Position numbers and translations under genes: made by a program. From NCBI GenBank assembly GCA_963788215.1, contig CAWBFX010000010.1, positions 124,001 to 188,000 on the forward strand: a DNA stretch of 64,000 bases, given 5' to 3'. Source of the stretch: AC-32 sp963788215 (GTDB taxonomy: Bacteria; Actinomycetota; Thermoleophilia; Gaiellales; Gaiellaceae). Below are positions 1 to 8,751 of this stretch, piece by piece; positions within the stretch are counted from its first letter, which is position 1, and every line of letters starts with the position of its first letter. Below the pieces are notes generated by a model. The model was given only the letters and a program-made list of their open reading frames with translations. It did no database searches and was not told where the DNA came from.

Positions 1-42
1 CGCGGACGCGCTCGGCCCCGTACGTGCGCTCCGCCCGGGTGC

Positions 43-1194
43 TCAGGTCCGCCTCCGTCCGCGGAGGGCCAGATTCAGGCCGCGGGCCAGCAACGGCCCA
101 GGATCGCTCACGCGGAACCACGAGTGCGTGACCCGGCGGTGAGGAAGGACTGCGGCAACCGCTGCCCGGAGGCGACGGTGGCGCAGCTGCCACGCGAAGT
201 GGCAAAGCTCGCCTTCTTCCCAGCGGTACCGCCTGGCTGGCTGCGCGACCACGGGGAGGGTGTTGCGGTTGCGGCCGAGCAGCCAGTCACACCAGACGGC
301 AGCGAGGTTCGCGCCGGCGTAATCGTCGAGCGTGATCGACGCGAAGACTCGCGGGTTGAGATCGATCACCGAGAGCCGCCCCCCGGGCAGCTCGAGCAGC
401 TGGAGCTGGAAGATGCCTTGCCAGCCCACCGCGGAGAGCAGCTCGCGCACCTGGTCGGTCAGCCCTGGCGGTGGGCTGACCGTCTCCGAGTACGTGTGCA
501 TGCCGGCCCCGGGCGGCCAGAGCCGCAGGACGCGCGAGGTCGTGGCGGCGAGGAGTCGGCCCTCGGCGAACACACCGGTGCAAGAGAGGAAGCGGGCGCG
601 CTCGAAGCGCTGGACGATGAAGGGCGGCATCAGCTTCGACACCGACTGCTCGAGCGTCTCCGCGTCTCGAGCGACGATGACGCCTTGCTGCTTCAGGCCT
701 CCGTTCACCGGCTGGAACGACTGCGCCGGCTTGAGGACGACGGGGTATCCGAGCTCGGCCGCGGCCGCCTCGGCCTCCTCGAGATGGTCGCAGGCCTTGC
801 TCTGCGGCGAAGCAAGGCCTGCGAACTTGGCAACCTCGAGCAGCAGCCGCTTGTCGACGCTCCGCCGTACGGCTTCTCGCGACGGCAGGCCGAGACGGGT
901 CGAGGGCTCGAGGCGTTCCCGGTGCTCGGAGACTGCGAGCAGGGCGGCTTCGCTTCCCGGGATGAGCACGTCGTAGCTACCGCTCCGGAGGAGCTCGTCG
1001 AGCCCGTCGATGAAGCCCCGGACGTTCTCGCGCGGGTCGGGTAGCCGGACACGTTCGGCACAGGCGCGTGACCAGTGGGTCGCGGCCGGGCGGCCGCGGG
1101 CGACCGCGCACACCCGATAGCCGGCCCGCCGGAGTCCGCGAGCCGCTCCGAGCACGGCGCGCTCCTCGGCGTCGGTGACCACGACCGAGCTCAC
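43..1194 (-). CDS. ATP-grasp domain carboxylate-amine/thiol ligase-like protein
   Basis: The 383-residue product has an N-terminal Rossmann-like pre-ATP-grasp region (about residues 1-110), then an ATP-grasp fold. Visible marks are the nucleotide-binding lysine in YPVVLKPA (K155) and the metal-binding VIDLNPR segment (about 277-282). The GTG start overlaps the TGA of the upstream beta-helix gene (GTGA), so the two are translationally coupled. A longer upstream open frame exists but would run through that gene. Family members ligate a carboxylate to an amine or thiol using ATP. The glycan-biosynthesis neighbourhood suggests it modifies a surface sugar or a precursor, but the substrate cannot be read from sequence. 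Confidence 0.8.
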   Translation of the reverse strand: MSSVVVTDAEERAVLGAARGLRRAGYRVCAVARGRPAATHWSRACAERVRLPDPRENVRGFIDGLDELLRSGSYDVLIPGSEAALLAVSEHRERLEPSTRLGLPSREAVRRSVDKRLLLEVAKFAGLASPQSKACDHLEEAEAAAAELGYPVVLKPAQSFQPVNGGLKQQGVIVARDAETLEQSVSKLMPPFIVQRFERARFLSCTGVFAEGRLLAATTSRVLRLWPPGAGMHTYSETVSPPPGLTDQVRELLSAVGWQGIFQLQLLELPGGRLSVIDLNPRVFASITLDDYAGANLAAVWCDWLLGRNRNTLPVVAQPARRYRWEEGELCHFAWQLRHRRLRAAVAAVLPHRRVTHSWFRVSDPGPLLARGLNLALRGRRRT

Positions 1195-2423
1195 GGCCGA
1201 GCCTTTCCGGCAGGGTCGTGCTCGTACGAGACGGGGACGGCGCCCGGGGCGAGGCCGTCGAAGTTGTTGTCGTAGTACTGGTTGCCGACGCCCATGAAGT
1301 CTCCGATTCCGGCCCAGTTCTGGCCCACGAAGACGCAGTGACGGACGGTCGTCCGAGTCGTTCCCAGGTCGAGGTAGACGCCCACGTGCGACGTCCTGAA
1401 GTACGCGTTCTCGATGACGTTGTCGACGCTGGCCGGCCGCCCGCCCTGAGCGTGATTCGCCCACTCGGCGTTGACGCCGCGGGTGACGCCGGCTCCGAAG
1501 CGCAGGCGCCGGAAAGTCGTGCCGGTGGTGAAGTGCTCGATGTAGATCCCGACGCGTGAGCGCGCGATCGTCGCGTCTTCGACGCGCGAGCTCTTCATGG
1601 CAGTGCCCGTCCAGATCCCGCTGATCGCGCAGTCGTGGACGCTGACCCGCTGGACCAGCCCGCGGCTTCCGAGCCAGAGGCAGGCCTCGGCCGTGCCGTT
1701 CGAGGAGCCCGCGACCTTCCGGCTGACGCGCGCGATCGTCAGGTCGCGCAGCGAGTACGGCGACGTCGTGGTGTAGTCGACGTTGTTCGGGTCGACGACG
1801 ACGCCGTAGCTCAGGAATCGCCTCGCCACGACGCGCCGGGCGACGAACCCGGCCGGCTGATGGACGACCAGCCCGGCGTCGATGACGCCGTGGCCGTCGA
1901 TCCGCGTGTCGAGCACCCGTGCCCCCGACGCGGATCCCCAGACGTGGACGACGTCACCGTGCAGGGTCTTCCTCGGATCGCTGACACTGAAGTCCAGTCC
2001 GCGAATCAGCGCTCCCGGCGGGCCGTTGTTCCCGCCGAGGACGATTCCGGCTCGCAGGACCGCTCGGCCCAGGCGCGACGCGTAGATCCGGTCGCCCTCC
2101 AGGTCGGCGAACTCTTCCGAGTTGTCGTAGACCCCGGGGGACAGCACGATCGTGTCGCGCCGCCCGTTCGAGAGCGCCGCCCTGAGCCCCGCCGCGGACG
2201 ACACGCGCAGCGCATGGCGCGGGACCGCGTACCGGGCCGGAGCGCGAGGGCGCCGGACTGTGCTGAGAGTGACCGTGGCGCTCGTCGTGCTTGTCGTTGC
2301 CGCCGCCCTGGGAGCGCGGCCCGAGGCCGACGTGCAGCCGGTCTCGCTCGCGGCGAAGAGGCCGACCCCGGCAACCCCGAGGGCGATGCCCAGCGACATG
2401 ATGCTCGTGGCGATGACGCCCAT
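1191..2423 (-). CDS. Secreted right-handed parallel beta-helix protein
   Basis: The 410-residue protein starts with a hydrophobic export or anchor segment (about residues 5-26) and a Ser/Thr/Ala/Arg-rich linker. The body from about residue 75 opens with a pectate-lyase-like first rung (LRAALSNGRRDTIVLSPGVY). It then shows the repeating Val/Ile, Asn/Asp-Gly and Ser-His pattern of a right-handed beta helix (for example GVIDAGLVV, SRVGIYIEH, TSHVGVYLDL). Such folds bind or cleave acidic polysaccharides; catalytic residues are not obvious. It is coupled to the downstream ATP-grasp gene. A perfect 14-bp palindrome (2435-2448) lies just upstream of its ATG. A role in trimming or holding the locus-encoded glycan is inferred from context. 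Confidence 0.75.
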   Translation of the reverse strand: MGVIATSIMSLGIALGVAGVGLFAASETGCTSASGRAPRAAATTSTTSATVTLSTVRRPRAPARYAVPRHALRVSSAAGLRAALSNGRRDTIVLSPGVYDNSEEFADLEGDRIYASRLGRAVLRAGIVLGGNNGPPGALIRGLDFSVSDPRKTLHGDVVHVWGSASGARVLDTRIDGHGVIDAGLVVHQPAGFVARRVVARRFLSYGVVVDPNNVDYTTTSPYSLRDLTIARVSRKVAGSSNGTAEACLWLGSRGLVQRVSVHDCAISGIWTGTAMKSSRVEDATIARSRVGIYIEHFTTGTTFRRLRFGAGVTRGVNAEWANHAQGGRPASVDNVIENAYFRTSHVGVYLDLGTTRTTVRHCVFVGQNWAGIGDFMGVGNQYYDNNFDGLAPGAVPVSYEHDPAGKARP

Positions 2424-2434
2424 CGGTCTCCTAG

Positions 2435-2448
2435 TGGGTAATTACCCA
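2435..2448. promoter_or_regulatory. Perfect 14-bp palindrome TGGGTAATTACCCA in a divergent promoter region
   Basis: The sequence TGGGTAATTACCCA is its own reverse complement. It sits 11 nt upstream of the ATG of the minus-strand beta-helix gene and just before the GTG start of the plus-strand FemAB-like gene. Its minus-strand half GGGTAATTAC resembles two other sites upstream of minus-strand genes (10561-10570 and 13963-13972). It could be an operator dimer site or contain a SigB-type -10 (GGGTA). Confidence 0.5.
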
Positions 2449-2451
2449 TTC

Positions 2452-3675
2452 GTGACCGCTCGCGTCTTCGAAGAGACGCCCGTTGTCGAGGCGCCCAGGG
2501 AGCAGGCTCCGCTCAGGCTCGAGACGGTCGACTCCGAGGGTGGTCTGGTCGCTCTTGCGGGCTCGTGGGACGCGCTCGTCCGGGCGATGGCCCGGCCCAG
2601 CCCGTTCCTCCTGCACTGCTGGCTGGTCGAGTGGTGGCGCCATTACGGCGAGGGCAGCCGCCTCGCCGTCGAGGTCGCCTTCCGTGGGGACGAGCTCGTC
2701 GGCGCCCTGCCGCTGATCACGTTCTCGCGGCACGGCCTGCGCGTCGGCACGTTCATCGGCGCGCGCCAGTCGATGCTCGCGGACGCGCTCGTCGCGGAAG
2801 GCGAAGGGCAGGAGGTCGTCGAAGCGCTCGTCGACCGCGTCCTCGCCTCCGAGCACGATTACGTCGACCTCTTCGGCCTCTCCGACCAGGGGCGCCTTGC
2901 AGCGCTGGGCGGCACGCGCAGGCTCGAGCTGTTCCACCGGATCGCGGCTCCCGTCCTGGACCTCTCCGACGGCTGGGACGCGGCGTATCGCGCGAAGACG
3001 AATTCTCGCAAGCGCTCCCATCACAACCACCGGCGCCGCCAGCTCGCGCAGCTCGGGGAGATGGAGGTCATCCACGCCCGGTCGCTCGACGAGCTCGAGC
3101 CGGCGTTCGAGCATGCTTTCCGCCTGCACGAGCTGCGCTGGCAGGGCCGCCCGGACGGCTCCGGGTTCGTGACGGCGACCGGGAAGCAATTCACCCGCGC
3201 CGTCGTCAAGGAGCTCGCGAAGATCGACGCGGCCCGGATCGTGATGACGAAGGTCGGCGGGCAGCCGGTCGCCTTTTGCTGGTACTTCATGCTCGAGGGG
3301 ACGGCGTACCTGCACCGGCTCGCGTTCGATCCCGCCTACAGCCGGTTTTCCCCCGGGATCGTGAATGCGCTCGACTCCCTGAGGCTCGCGGCCCGGGAGG
3401 GCGCGACCAAGGCGGAGTTCCTCGGCGGCGCCGAGCGGTACAAGGTGGAGCTCGCCAGTGGGTTCGAGCCGCTTCACCTCGGGCTCGGCCTTCCCGGCAG
3501 CGCGCGCGGCCGCGCGGCCGTCGCGACGCGGGCGGGGTGGCTTCGGCTCCGTCGCCGCGGCAAGAGCTCGGAGCTCGCGAGGAAGGTCTACTACGGGTCC
3601 GCCTCGGTCCGCCGCCGGCTGAGGCGGCAGCGGGACGTGCTGCGGCCGAGCGGCGTCCGGCGGCTCCGCGACTAG
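2452..3675 (+). CDS. FemAB/GNAT-type acyl or aminoacyl transferase (BioF2-like domain)
   Basis: Starting at GTG 2452 the product is 407 residues; the frame is open further upstream, but that stretch is antisense to the divergent gene. The N-terminal half has LVEWWRHYGEG and ELVGALPLITF. The C-terminal acetyltransferase-like half has a conserved block around FCWYFMLEGTAYLHRLAFDP and FSPGIVNALDSLRLAARE, followed by FLGGAERYK. This is the pattern of the FemAB/BioF2-like GNAT proteins common in exopolysaccharide loci. The arginine-rich C-terminus suggests membrane association. The next gene starts one base after its stop, so the two are probably co-transcribed. Donor and acceptor are unknown. Confidence 0.75.
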   Translation: MTARVFEETPVVEAPREQAPLRLETVDSEGGLVALAGSWDALVRAMARPSPFLLHCWLVEWWRHYGEGSRLAVEVAFRGDELVGALPLITFSRHGLRVGTFIGARQSMLADALVAEGEGQEVVEALVDRVLASEHDYVDLFGLSDQGRLAALGGTRRLELFHRIAAPVLDLSDGWDAAYRAKTNSRKRSHHNHRRRQLAQLGEMEVIHARSLDELEPAFEHAFRLHELRWQGRPDGSGFVTATGKQFTRAVVKELAKIDAARIVMTKVGGQPVAFCWYFMLEGTAYLHRLAFDPAYSRFSPGIVNALDSLRLAAREGATKAEFLGGAERYKVELASGFEPLHLGLGLPGSARGRAAVATRAGWLRLRRRGKSSELARKVYYGSASVRRRLRRQRDVLRPSGVRRLRD

Positions 3676-3676
3676 C

Positions 3677-4579
3677 GTGGCCGGCGGGGGCATCCCGGGC
3701 ATCGGCCCCTCGCTGCCCGCACCGCTCAAGGCCGCGGTGACGAGGACGCGCTCCGCCTGGTGGCTCGTTCGAGCCCGCGGGAAGCTCGACGACGCGAGCG
3801 GCCTGCGCATCATCTTCTACCACCGGGTTTCTGAGGACGACGACCCGCTTGCGGTCTCCCCGCGCCGGTTCCGGCAGCAGATGGAGTTCCTCGCGGAGGC
3901 GGGCTTCCGCGTCGTCGGCCTCGCCGAGGCTGTGGCGCTGGTCGAGCAGGGACGGTGCCCTCCGCGCACGATCGCCCTCAACTTCGACGACGGATTCCGG
4001 GACGTAGGCGAGAACGCGCTGCCGATCCTGGAGCTGTTCGGCTTCCGTGCGACCGTCTTCGTCCCGACGGGCGTGATCGACGGGACAGCGTCGTTCCCCT
4101 GGTACTCCGAGCAGCCGCCGCTTCTGAACTGGGAGGAGATCGTCGAGCTCGACCAGGCCGGCACGCTGCGCTTCGAAGCGCACACGGTCACGCACCCGAA
4201 CCTGCTGCTCTTGACCGACGACGAGTCGCGGCGCGAGATCGTGCAGTCGAAGGCCGACCTCGAGGCGCGCCTCGGTCGCCCGGTCGAGGCTTTCTGCTAC
4301 CCGGCCGGCCTCTTCGGCGAGCGGGAGCTCCGCTTTGTCGCCGATGCGGGCTACGGCCTGGCCGTGAGCTGCGAGCCGGGAGTGAACGTGCGCGGCACCG
4401 ATCCTCTGGCGTTGCGGCGGCGACAAATCGACCCGCGCGACCGGCTGCTCGACTTCCGGGCCAAGGTCGCCGGCGGGCACGACACGCCGCTGCCTCTCAG
4501 AGGGCTATACCGGCGGGCTCGCTACGGCGAGCAGCATCCGAAACCACCGGCCAATCCGCATCTTCGGGCTTCGAGCTGA
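3677..4579 (+). CDS. Polysaccharide deacetylase (NodB homology domain)
   Basis: The 300-residue protein carries the carbohydrate esterase 4 signature: a first metal-binding motif LNFDDGF (Asp104, Asp105), the HTVTH zinc ligands (169-173) and CYPAG (about 207-211). It follows the FemAB-like gene by one base, and its TGA overlaps the ATG of the ligase-like gene (TGATG), so the three form an operon. The family removes N- or O-acetyl groups from chitin-like or exopolysaccharide chains using a divalent metal. No signal peptide is evident, so the enzyme may act in the cytoplasm on a lipid-linked intermediate or be exported in another way. Confidence 0.88.
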   Translation: MAGGGIPGIGPSLPAPLKAAVTRTRSAWWLVRARGKLDDASGLRIIFYHRVSEDDDPLAVSPRRFRQQMEFLAEAGFRVVGLAEAVALVEQGRCPPRTIALNFDDGFRDVGENALPILELFGFRATVFVPTGVIDGTASFPWYSEQPPLLNWEEIVELDQAGTLRFEAHTVTHPNLLLLTDDESRREIVQSKADLEARLGRPVEAFCYPAGLFGERELRFVADAGYGLAVSCEPGVNVRGTDPLALRRRQIDPRDRLLDFRAKVAGGHDTPLPLRGLYRRARYGEQHPKPPANPHLRASS

Positions 4580-5907
4580 TGGTCGAAGCCGTAGCCGTCC
4601 GCAGGCCGAGGCTCCCGGTCGCCGAGACACTGGGGCTGCTTGCGGGAGCGATCGGGCTCGGCGCCCTCGCGGCGGCGCTCTCCTACCTCCTCTACCTCCA
4701 TCCGCCGAGCCTGCTGATCATCGCCGGGTTCGCGTTCGTAATGCTCGGGTCGCTGGCGCTCGCGATCTTCGCCTACGACACCGCCGTCGCGGTCGGCGTG
4801 CTCCTGCTCGCGGCGGTTCGCTTCCAGCCGGCGCCGACCGACGTGGTCTTCGCCGTGCTGATGGTGGTCGCGTTCGCGACCGGCCGGTTCAGCCTGCGGC
4901 GCCTGACGGCCGGACCGCTGCTGCTCGCCGGCGCGTTCCTCGCTTTCAACCTCGTCTCGATGATCGACGTCGTCGACCCCATGCGCGCCGTGCAGTTCCT
5001 CGGGATCACGATCTACGTGCTGATCTTCGCGCTCTGGCTGGCCTCGACCGTGACGGAGATCTCGATTGCCCGGCGGATCACGCGCTGGTACGTGGTCGGG
5101 GCAGCAGTCTCCGCTCTGCTCTCGAGTCTCGCTCTGATTCTGCCGTACCCGGGACACGACCTCTTCACCCGGATCGGCCGTGCAGAGGGGCTCTTCAAGG
5201 ATCCGAACGTCTTCGGGCCGTTCCTCGTGCCGGCGGCGCTGATCGTGCTGGAGGAGACCCTGATGCCGCGCCTGTTCTCGTGGCGCCGCACGACGAAAGT
5301 GCTCGTGTTTCTGATCCTGGCGGTCGGCGTCCTCTTCTCCTACTCGCGTGCCGCTTGGCTCAACCTCGCCGTGGGCCTCGCGGTGATGGTCGTGGTGTTC
5401 AGCTTCCGCCGTGGGGCCGGCAAGCAGGCGGCACGGGCCGTCGCTCTCGTTCTCGTGGCATGCGTCGCACTCGGCGCCGTGGTCTCGTTCACCGGCTCCC
5501 TCTCGTTCCTGGAACAGCGCGCGAAGGTTCAGACCTACGACAACAGCCGCTTCGGGGCGCAGTCCGAGAGCATCAAATGGGCGGAGAGCCACCCGTTCGG
5601 CCTCGGGCCGGGGCAATTCGAGGCGCATGCCCACATCTCGACGCACAGCCTGTACGCGCGGGCCCTCGCCGAGGAAGGCGTCCCGGGGCTCTTGTCGCTG
5701 CTGGTCCTCATGCTCGGCACCCTGTACTGGGCCGGGAGGAACGCCATTCTCGGGCGCGATACCTACGGGGTCGGCTCGGCGGCGTTGCTCGGCGCGTGGG
5801 TCGGCGCGCTCCTCAACGGCTTCTTCGTGGACACGCTGCACTGGCGCCATCTCTGGCTCCTGGCCGCGCTGATTTGGGCCGGCAGCGCGCGGCGTACCGC
5901 TCGCTAG
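4579..5907 (+). CDS. O-antigen ligase / Wzy-like polysaccharide polymerase
   Basis: The 442-residue integral membrane protein has about eleven hydrophobic helices and a large loop rich in polar residues (about 295-370, including the FGAQSESIKWAESHPFGLGPG block). That loop is typical of O-antigen ligase/WzyC proteins, as is the preceding FSYSRAAWLN segment. It overlaps the deacetylase stop by one base and converges on the Wzz/kinase-like gene with a four-base stop overlap. It should transfer or polymerise lipid-linked glycan on the outer face of the membrane, downstream of the flippase encoded nearby. Ligase and polymerase cannot be told apart from sequence. Confidence 0.82.
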   Translation: MVEAVAVRRPRLPVAETLGLLAGAIGLGALAAALSYLLYLHPPSLLIIAGFAFVMLGSLALAIFAYDTAVAVGVLLLAAVRFQPAPTDVVFAVLMVVAFATGRFSLRRLTAGPLLLAGAFLAFNLVSMIDVVDPMRAVQFLGITIYVLIFALWLASTVTEISIARRITRWYVVGAAVSALLSSLALILPYPGHDLFTRIGRAEGLFKDPNVFGPFLVPAALIVLEETLMPRLFSWRRTTKVLVFLILAVGVLFSYSRAAWLNLAVGLAVMVVVFSFRRGAGKQAARAVALVLVACVALGAVVSFTGSLSFLEQRAKVQTYDNSRFGAQSESIKWAESHPFGLGPGQFEAHAHISTHSLYARALAEEGVPGLLSLLVLMLGTLYWAGRNAILGRDTYGVGSAALLGAWVGALLNGFFVDTLHWRHLWLLAALIWAGSARRTAR

Positions 5908-7388
5908 GCGCTCCCGCTGGAGCCGAGCACCACGTGCCCGAGCACGGCCGTGTCGACCTGCTCGAGCTGCTCCCGTAGGTCCACCACCTCGTTCGGGGCC
6001 ATCTTCTCGAGCCGCGAGACCACCAGGAGTGCGTCCGCGTGCTGAGCCCAGGCCCGGCAGCCCTCGGGCTCGAGCAACGGCGGAGCGTGGATGACGACGA
6101 ATGTGAACGCCGCCTCGCCGAGCTCGCCGAACAGAATCGCCAGAGCGTCCGCGGAGACGAGTGAGGGGGAGGCCGCCTCGCCGGCTCCGAGAACCGCCAG
6201 GATGCCGGTACGGCGGCGCGAAGAGGCGGACGCCGGGGGCTCGACGATCATGTTCGCGGCCGTCTCGGCATCGCCGTGCCGCGCCGCGGCGAGGATCTCG
6301 GCCAGCCCCGGCGCGCGTTCCATTCCGAAGAGCTGCTCGAGCGACGGCCGGCGAAGGTCTGCATCGATGACGAGCGCGGTCTCGCCCGACTGCGCGAGGG
6401 CTCGGCTCAGCCCGGCCGTCACCCGCGCCTTGCCCTTGTCTGCGAGGGGGCTGCTCACGAGCACCACCTTCTGACGCTGAGGGGGGAGCTGGGCTTTGAC
6501 CACCGCGGCCAGGGTGTCGAAGGCGTCCCGCTCGGCCGCGACGCTGTCCGCCCCGCGGCCCGCATTCGGGATCTGAGTCACGATCGGCACGCCGCTGAGG
6601 CGCTCCAGGTCGCGTCGTTCTCCCACGCGCGGCGCGAGTCGCTCCCGCCCCAGTGCAACCAGGACGGCGATGAAGAGCGCCGCGACGAATGCAAAGCCCG
6701 CGTTCCGGACCGGACGCGGCGAGGTCGGCTTCGTGGGGGGCTGTGCGGCGTCGGCGAGCTGGAGCTCGTTCCCGGCTGTCGCCGCGGTTACGCTGAGCTC
6801 GCTCAGTCGCTCTCGCAGCAGCGCGACCTCGGCCTTCCCGCCGCGAGTGCCGGCGAGCCGGAGGATCGCGTTCTCCAGGCGCGTCTTCGCCGTCTGCAAG
6901 CTCGCGAGCTCGACCGCCCGCTGACGCGCGAGGAACGCTGCAGTGACCGCGTTTGCGGTGGCAGCGGCGGCCTTTGGCGTCGAGGCGGAGGCCGAGATGC
7001 TGACGATGTTGGCGTTCGGGTCGACCGTCGCCTGCACCTTCGGCTGGAGCGACCCCGCCGTCGTCCCGAGTTTCCGCGCGCTGAGCGCAAGCACGTCCCG
7101 GGTCATCAGGAGCTTCTGGATCGTCGCCAGCTGGCGCTGCGCATCGGTCGTGCTCGCGACACTCGGCGCCTCGTCGAAGAGGATCGTCGCCTGCGCCGTG
7201 TAGGTCTTCGGCAGCATGAGCGAGAGCAGGAGCACGAGCCCGGTGAGCCCGATGACGATCGCTGCGATCAGGACGCGCGAGCGGCGCAGCGCGTTGACGT
7301 ACCTCCTGACGTCGATGGGCTCTTCGGGCGGCAGCTCCAGGGCGTGGAGCCGCGAGACGGGCGCTCGGATCTGGCGCTCTTCGATCAC
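5904..7388 (-). CDS. Wzz-type chain-length regulator fused to a degenerate BY-kinase domain
   Basis: Starting at GTG 7388, four bases after the flippase stop, the product is 494 residues. Two transmembrane helices (about 37-60 and 229-246) bracket an extracytoplasmic Wzz-like helical region. A cytoplasmic bacterial tyrosine-kinase-like ATPase domain follows from about residue 255. The Walker A' motif ALVIDADLRRP is well kept, but the P-loop reads SSPLADKGKAR, with Ala where the family has Ser/Thr after GK. The C-terminus (VVLGSSGSA) has no tyrosine cluster. It probably sets polysaccharide chain length with the ligase and flippase. Whether it still phosphorylates is doubtful. Confidence 0.82.
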   Translation of the reverse strand: MIEERQIRAPVSRLHALELPPEEPIDVRRYVNALRRSRVLIAAIVIGLTGLVLLLSLMLPKTYTAQATILFDEAPSVASTTDAQRQLATIQKLLMTRDVLALSARKLGTTAGSLQPKVQATVDPNANIVSISASASTPKAAAATANAVTAAFLARQRAVELASLQTAKTRLENAILRLAGTRGGKAEVALLRERLSELSVTAATAGNELQLADAAQPPTKPTSPRPVRNAGFAFVAALFIAVLVALGRERLAPRVGERRDLERLSGVPIVTQIPNAGRGADSVAAERDAFDTLAAVVKAQLPPQRQKVVLVSSPLADKGKARVTAGLSRALAQSGETALVIDADLRRPSLEQLFGMERAPGLAEILAAARHGDAETAANMIVEPPASASSRRRTGILAVLGAGEAASPSLVSADALAILFGELGEAAFTFVVIHAPPLLEPEGCRAWAQHADALLVVSRLEKMAPNEVVDLREQLEQVDTAVLGHVVLGSSGSA

Positions 7389-7392
7389 GGGG

Positions 7393-8751
7393 TCAGCTCC
7401 TCTGTGGACGTGGGCGGACGAGAGGCGCGGGGGCGAGAGCCCGCAGCACCTCGAAGTCGCCCGGCTGGGGGACGACGAGCTCGCGCAGGCGGAAAGGCGC
7501 ATGCGCGCGATAGAGCAGTAGGGCGGTCAGGCCTCCGGCCAGGTAGGCGCCGCTCGCGGCGGCGGCTGCACCCGAGGCTCCGAAGAAGGGGATCAGCGCG
7601 AGGTCGAGCCCGAGCCCGACGAGGAAGCACGCCACTGCGGCCAGCGAGGACAGGCTCGGCAGCGACGAGGCCACCAGCGCGTTCGAGAAGACGATCAGCG
7701 CGGTGAAGCCGATCAGTCCCGGCAGCAAGAGCAGGAAGGGCGTCACCGAGGCGCTGAAGGATGCGCCGAAGACGATCGGTATCAACGGCGGGCCGAGCGC
7801 CGCGCTTACGAGCAGGGTGGCGAGCGTGACGTACCCCGCCGACCGGAATGCCTTCAGCGTCTGGGCGAGCCGCGGGGCCGCCTCGCTCCGCGCCGCGAGC
7901 GGCAGGAGCGCAGTCGAGACCGCGCCCGGGAAGTAGAGAAGGATCTCCGACAGGTTCACGGCGACGACGTAGAAGCCGAGAGCCGTCTCCGACGCGATGA
8001 TCACGAGCAGGATCTGGTCGATGCGGAAGCCGAGCGAGTCGGCCAGGGTCCCGATCCAGGCCCGGACGCCGAACGAGATCGATTCCCGCAGCACGCGTAG
8101 GTTCGGGCGGCCGAGGCCCTCGCGGGAGACCGCGAGGAAGATCAGCAGGATCGCCCGCAGGGCCTGCGTCGCCGCCCAGATGAAGGCGCCGAGGGCGATC
8201 GTCATCCCGAAGGCCGCCCAGATGACCACGGCCAGCAGCGGATAGACCCACGAGGTCACCGCGGTGACGAGCGCATGTGCGCGAAAGCGGCTGCAGCCGA
8301 GCATGAAGCGGTAGCCGGCGTCGGCGAGGCAGGCGGCGAGGATGCTGAACGCGAGGACTGCCAGCTCCGTCGCGCCCACGTGCTCGGGCCGCAGCGACGG
8401 AACGAGCCAGAGCAGCCCGCAGACGACCGCCGCGGCTGCACTGCCCGCAATCGTCGAGAACGAGAGGCTGTTCGCGAGGAGAACGGGCCGCTCCTCCGGG
8501 CGCCGGGCTGCGAAGACCACCGTCGCCTCCGTGACGCCGAGCCGCGCGATCCAGGCCGTGATCAGCGCCGTCACCGTCAGGAATGCGACCGTCCCGCGCC
8601 CGGACGGGCCGAGCGCCCGGGTGACCAGCAGCATGCCTACGAACAGGCCCGAGTTCCCGACCACCTGAGCCCAGAAGAGGAGCGCCGGGCCGCTGGTCGA
8701 CCCGCGCTCCGCGCTCCGAGGCTCGGTCTGGCTGGGTTCCGCCACGCTCAC
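7393..8751 (-). CDS. Polysaccharide flippase (Wzx / MOP superfamily)
   Basis: The 452-residue protein has about twelve to fourteen hydrophobic helices and short loops. The N-terminal helix pair (LLFWAQVVGNSGLFVGMLLVTR then LGPSGRGTVAFLT) is typical of the Wzx/MOP polysaccharide exporters. The GTG start overlaps the stop of the upstream glycosyltransferase gene (GTGA), and the Wzz/kinase-like gene follows at four bases, giving a GT-flippase-Wzz operon on the minus strand. It should move the lipid-linked repeat unit across the membrane for polymerisation or ligation. Confidence 0.85.
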   Translation of the reverse strand: MSVAEPSQTEPRSAERGSTSGPALLFWAQVVGNSGLFVGMLLVTRALGPSGRGTVAFLTVTALITAWIARLGVTEATVVFAARRPEERPVLLANSLSFSTIAGSAAAAVVCGLLWLVPSLRPEHVGATELAVLAFSILAACLADAGYRFMLGCSRFRAHALVTAVTSWVYPLLAVVIWAAFGMTIALGAFIWAATQALRAILLIFLAVSREGLGRPNLRVLRESISFGVRAWIGTLADSLGFRIDQILLVIIASETALGFYVVAVNLSEILLYFPGAVSTALLPLAARSEAAPRLAQTLKAFRSAGYVTLATLLVSAALGPPLIPIVFGASFSASVTPFLLLLPGLIGFTALIVFSNALVASSLPSLSSLAAVACFLVGLGLDLALIPFFGASGAAAAASGAYLAGGLTALLLYRAHAPFRLRELVVPQPGDFEVLRALAPAPLVRPRPQRS

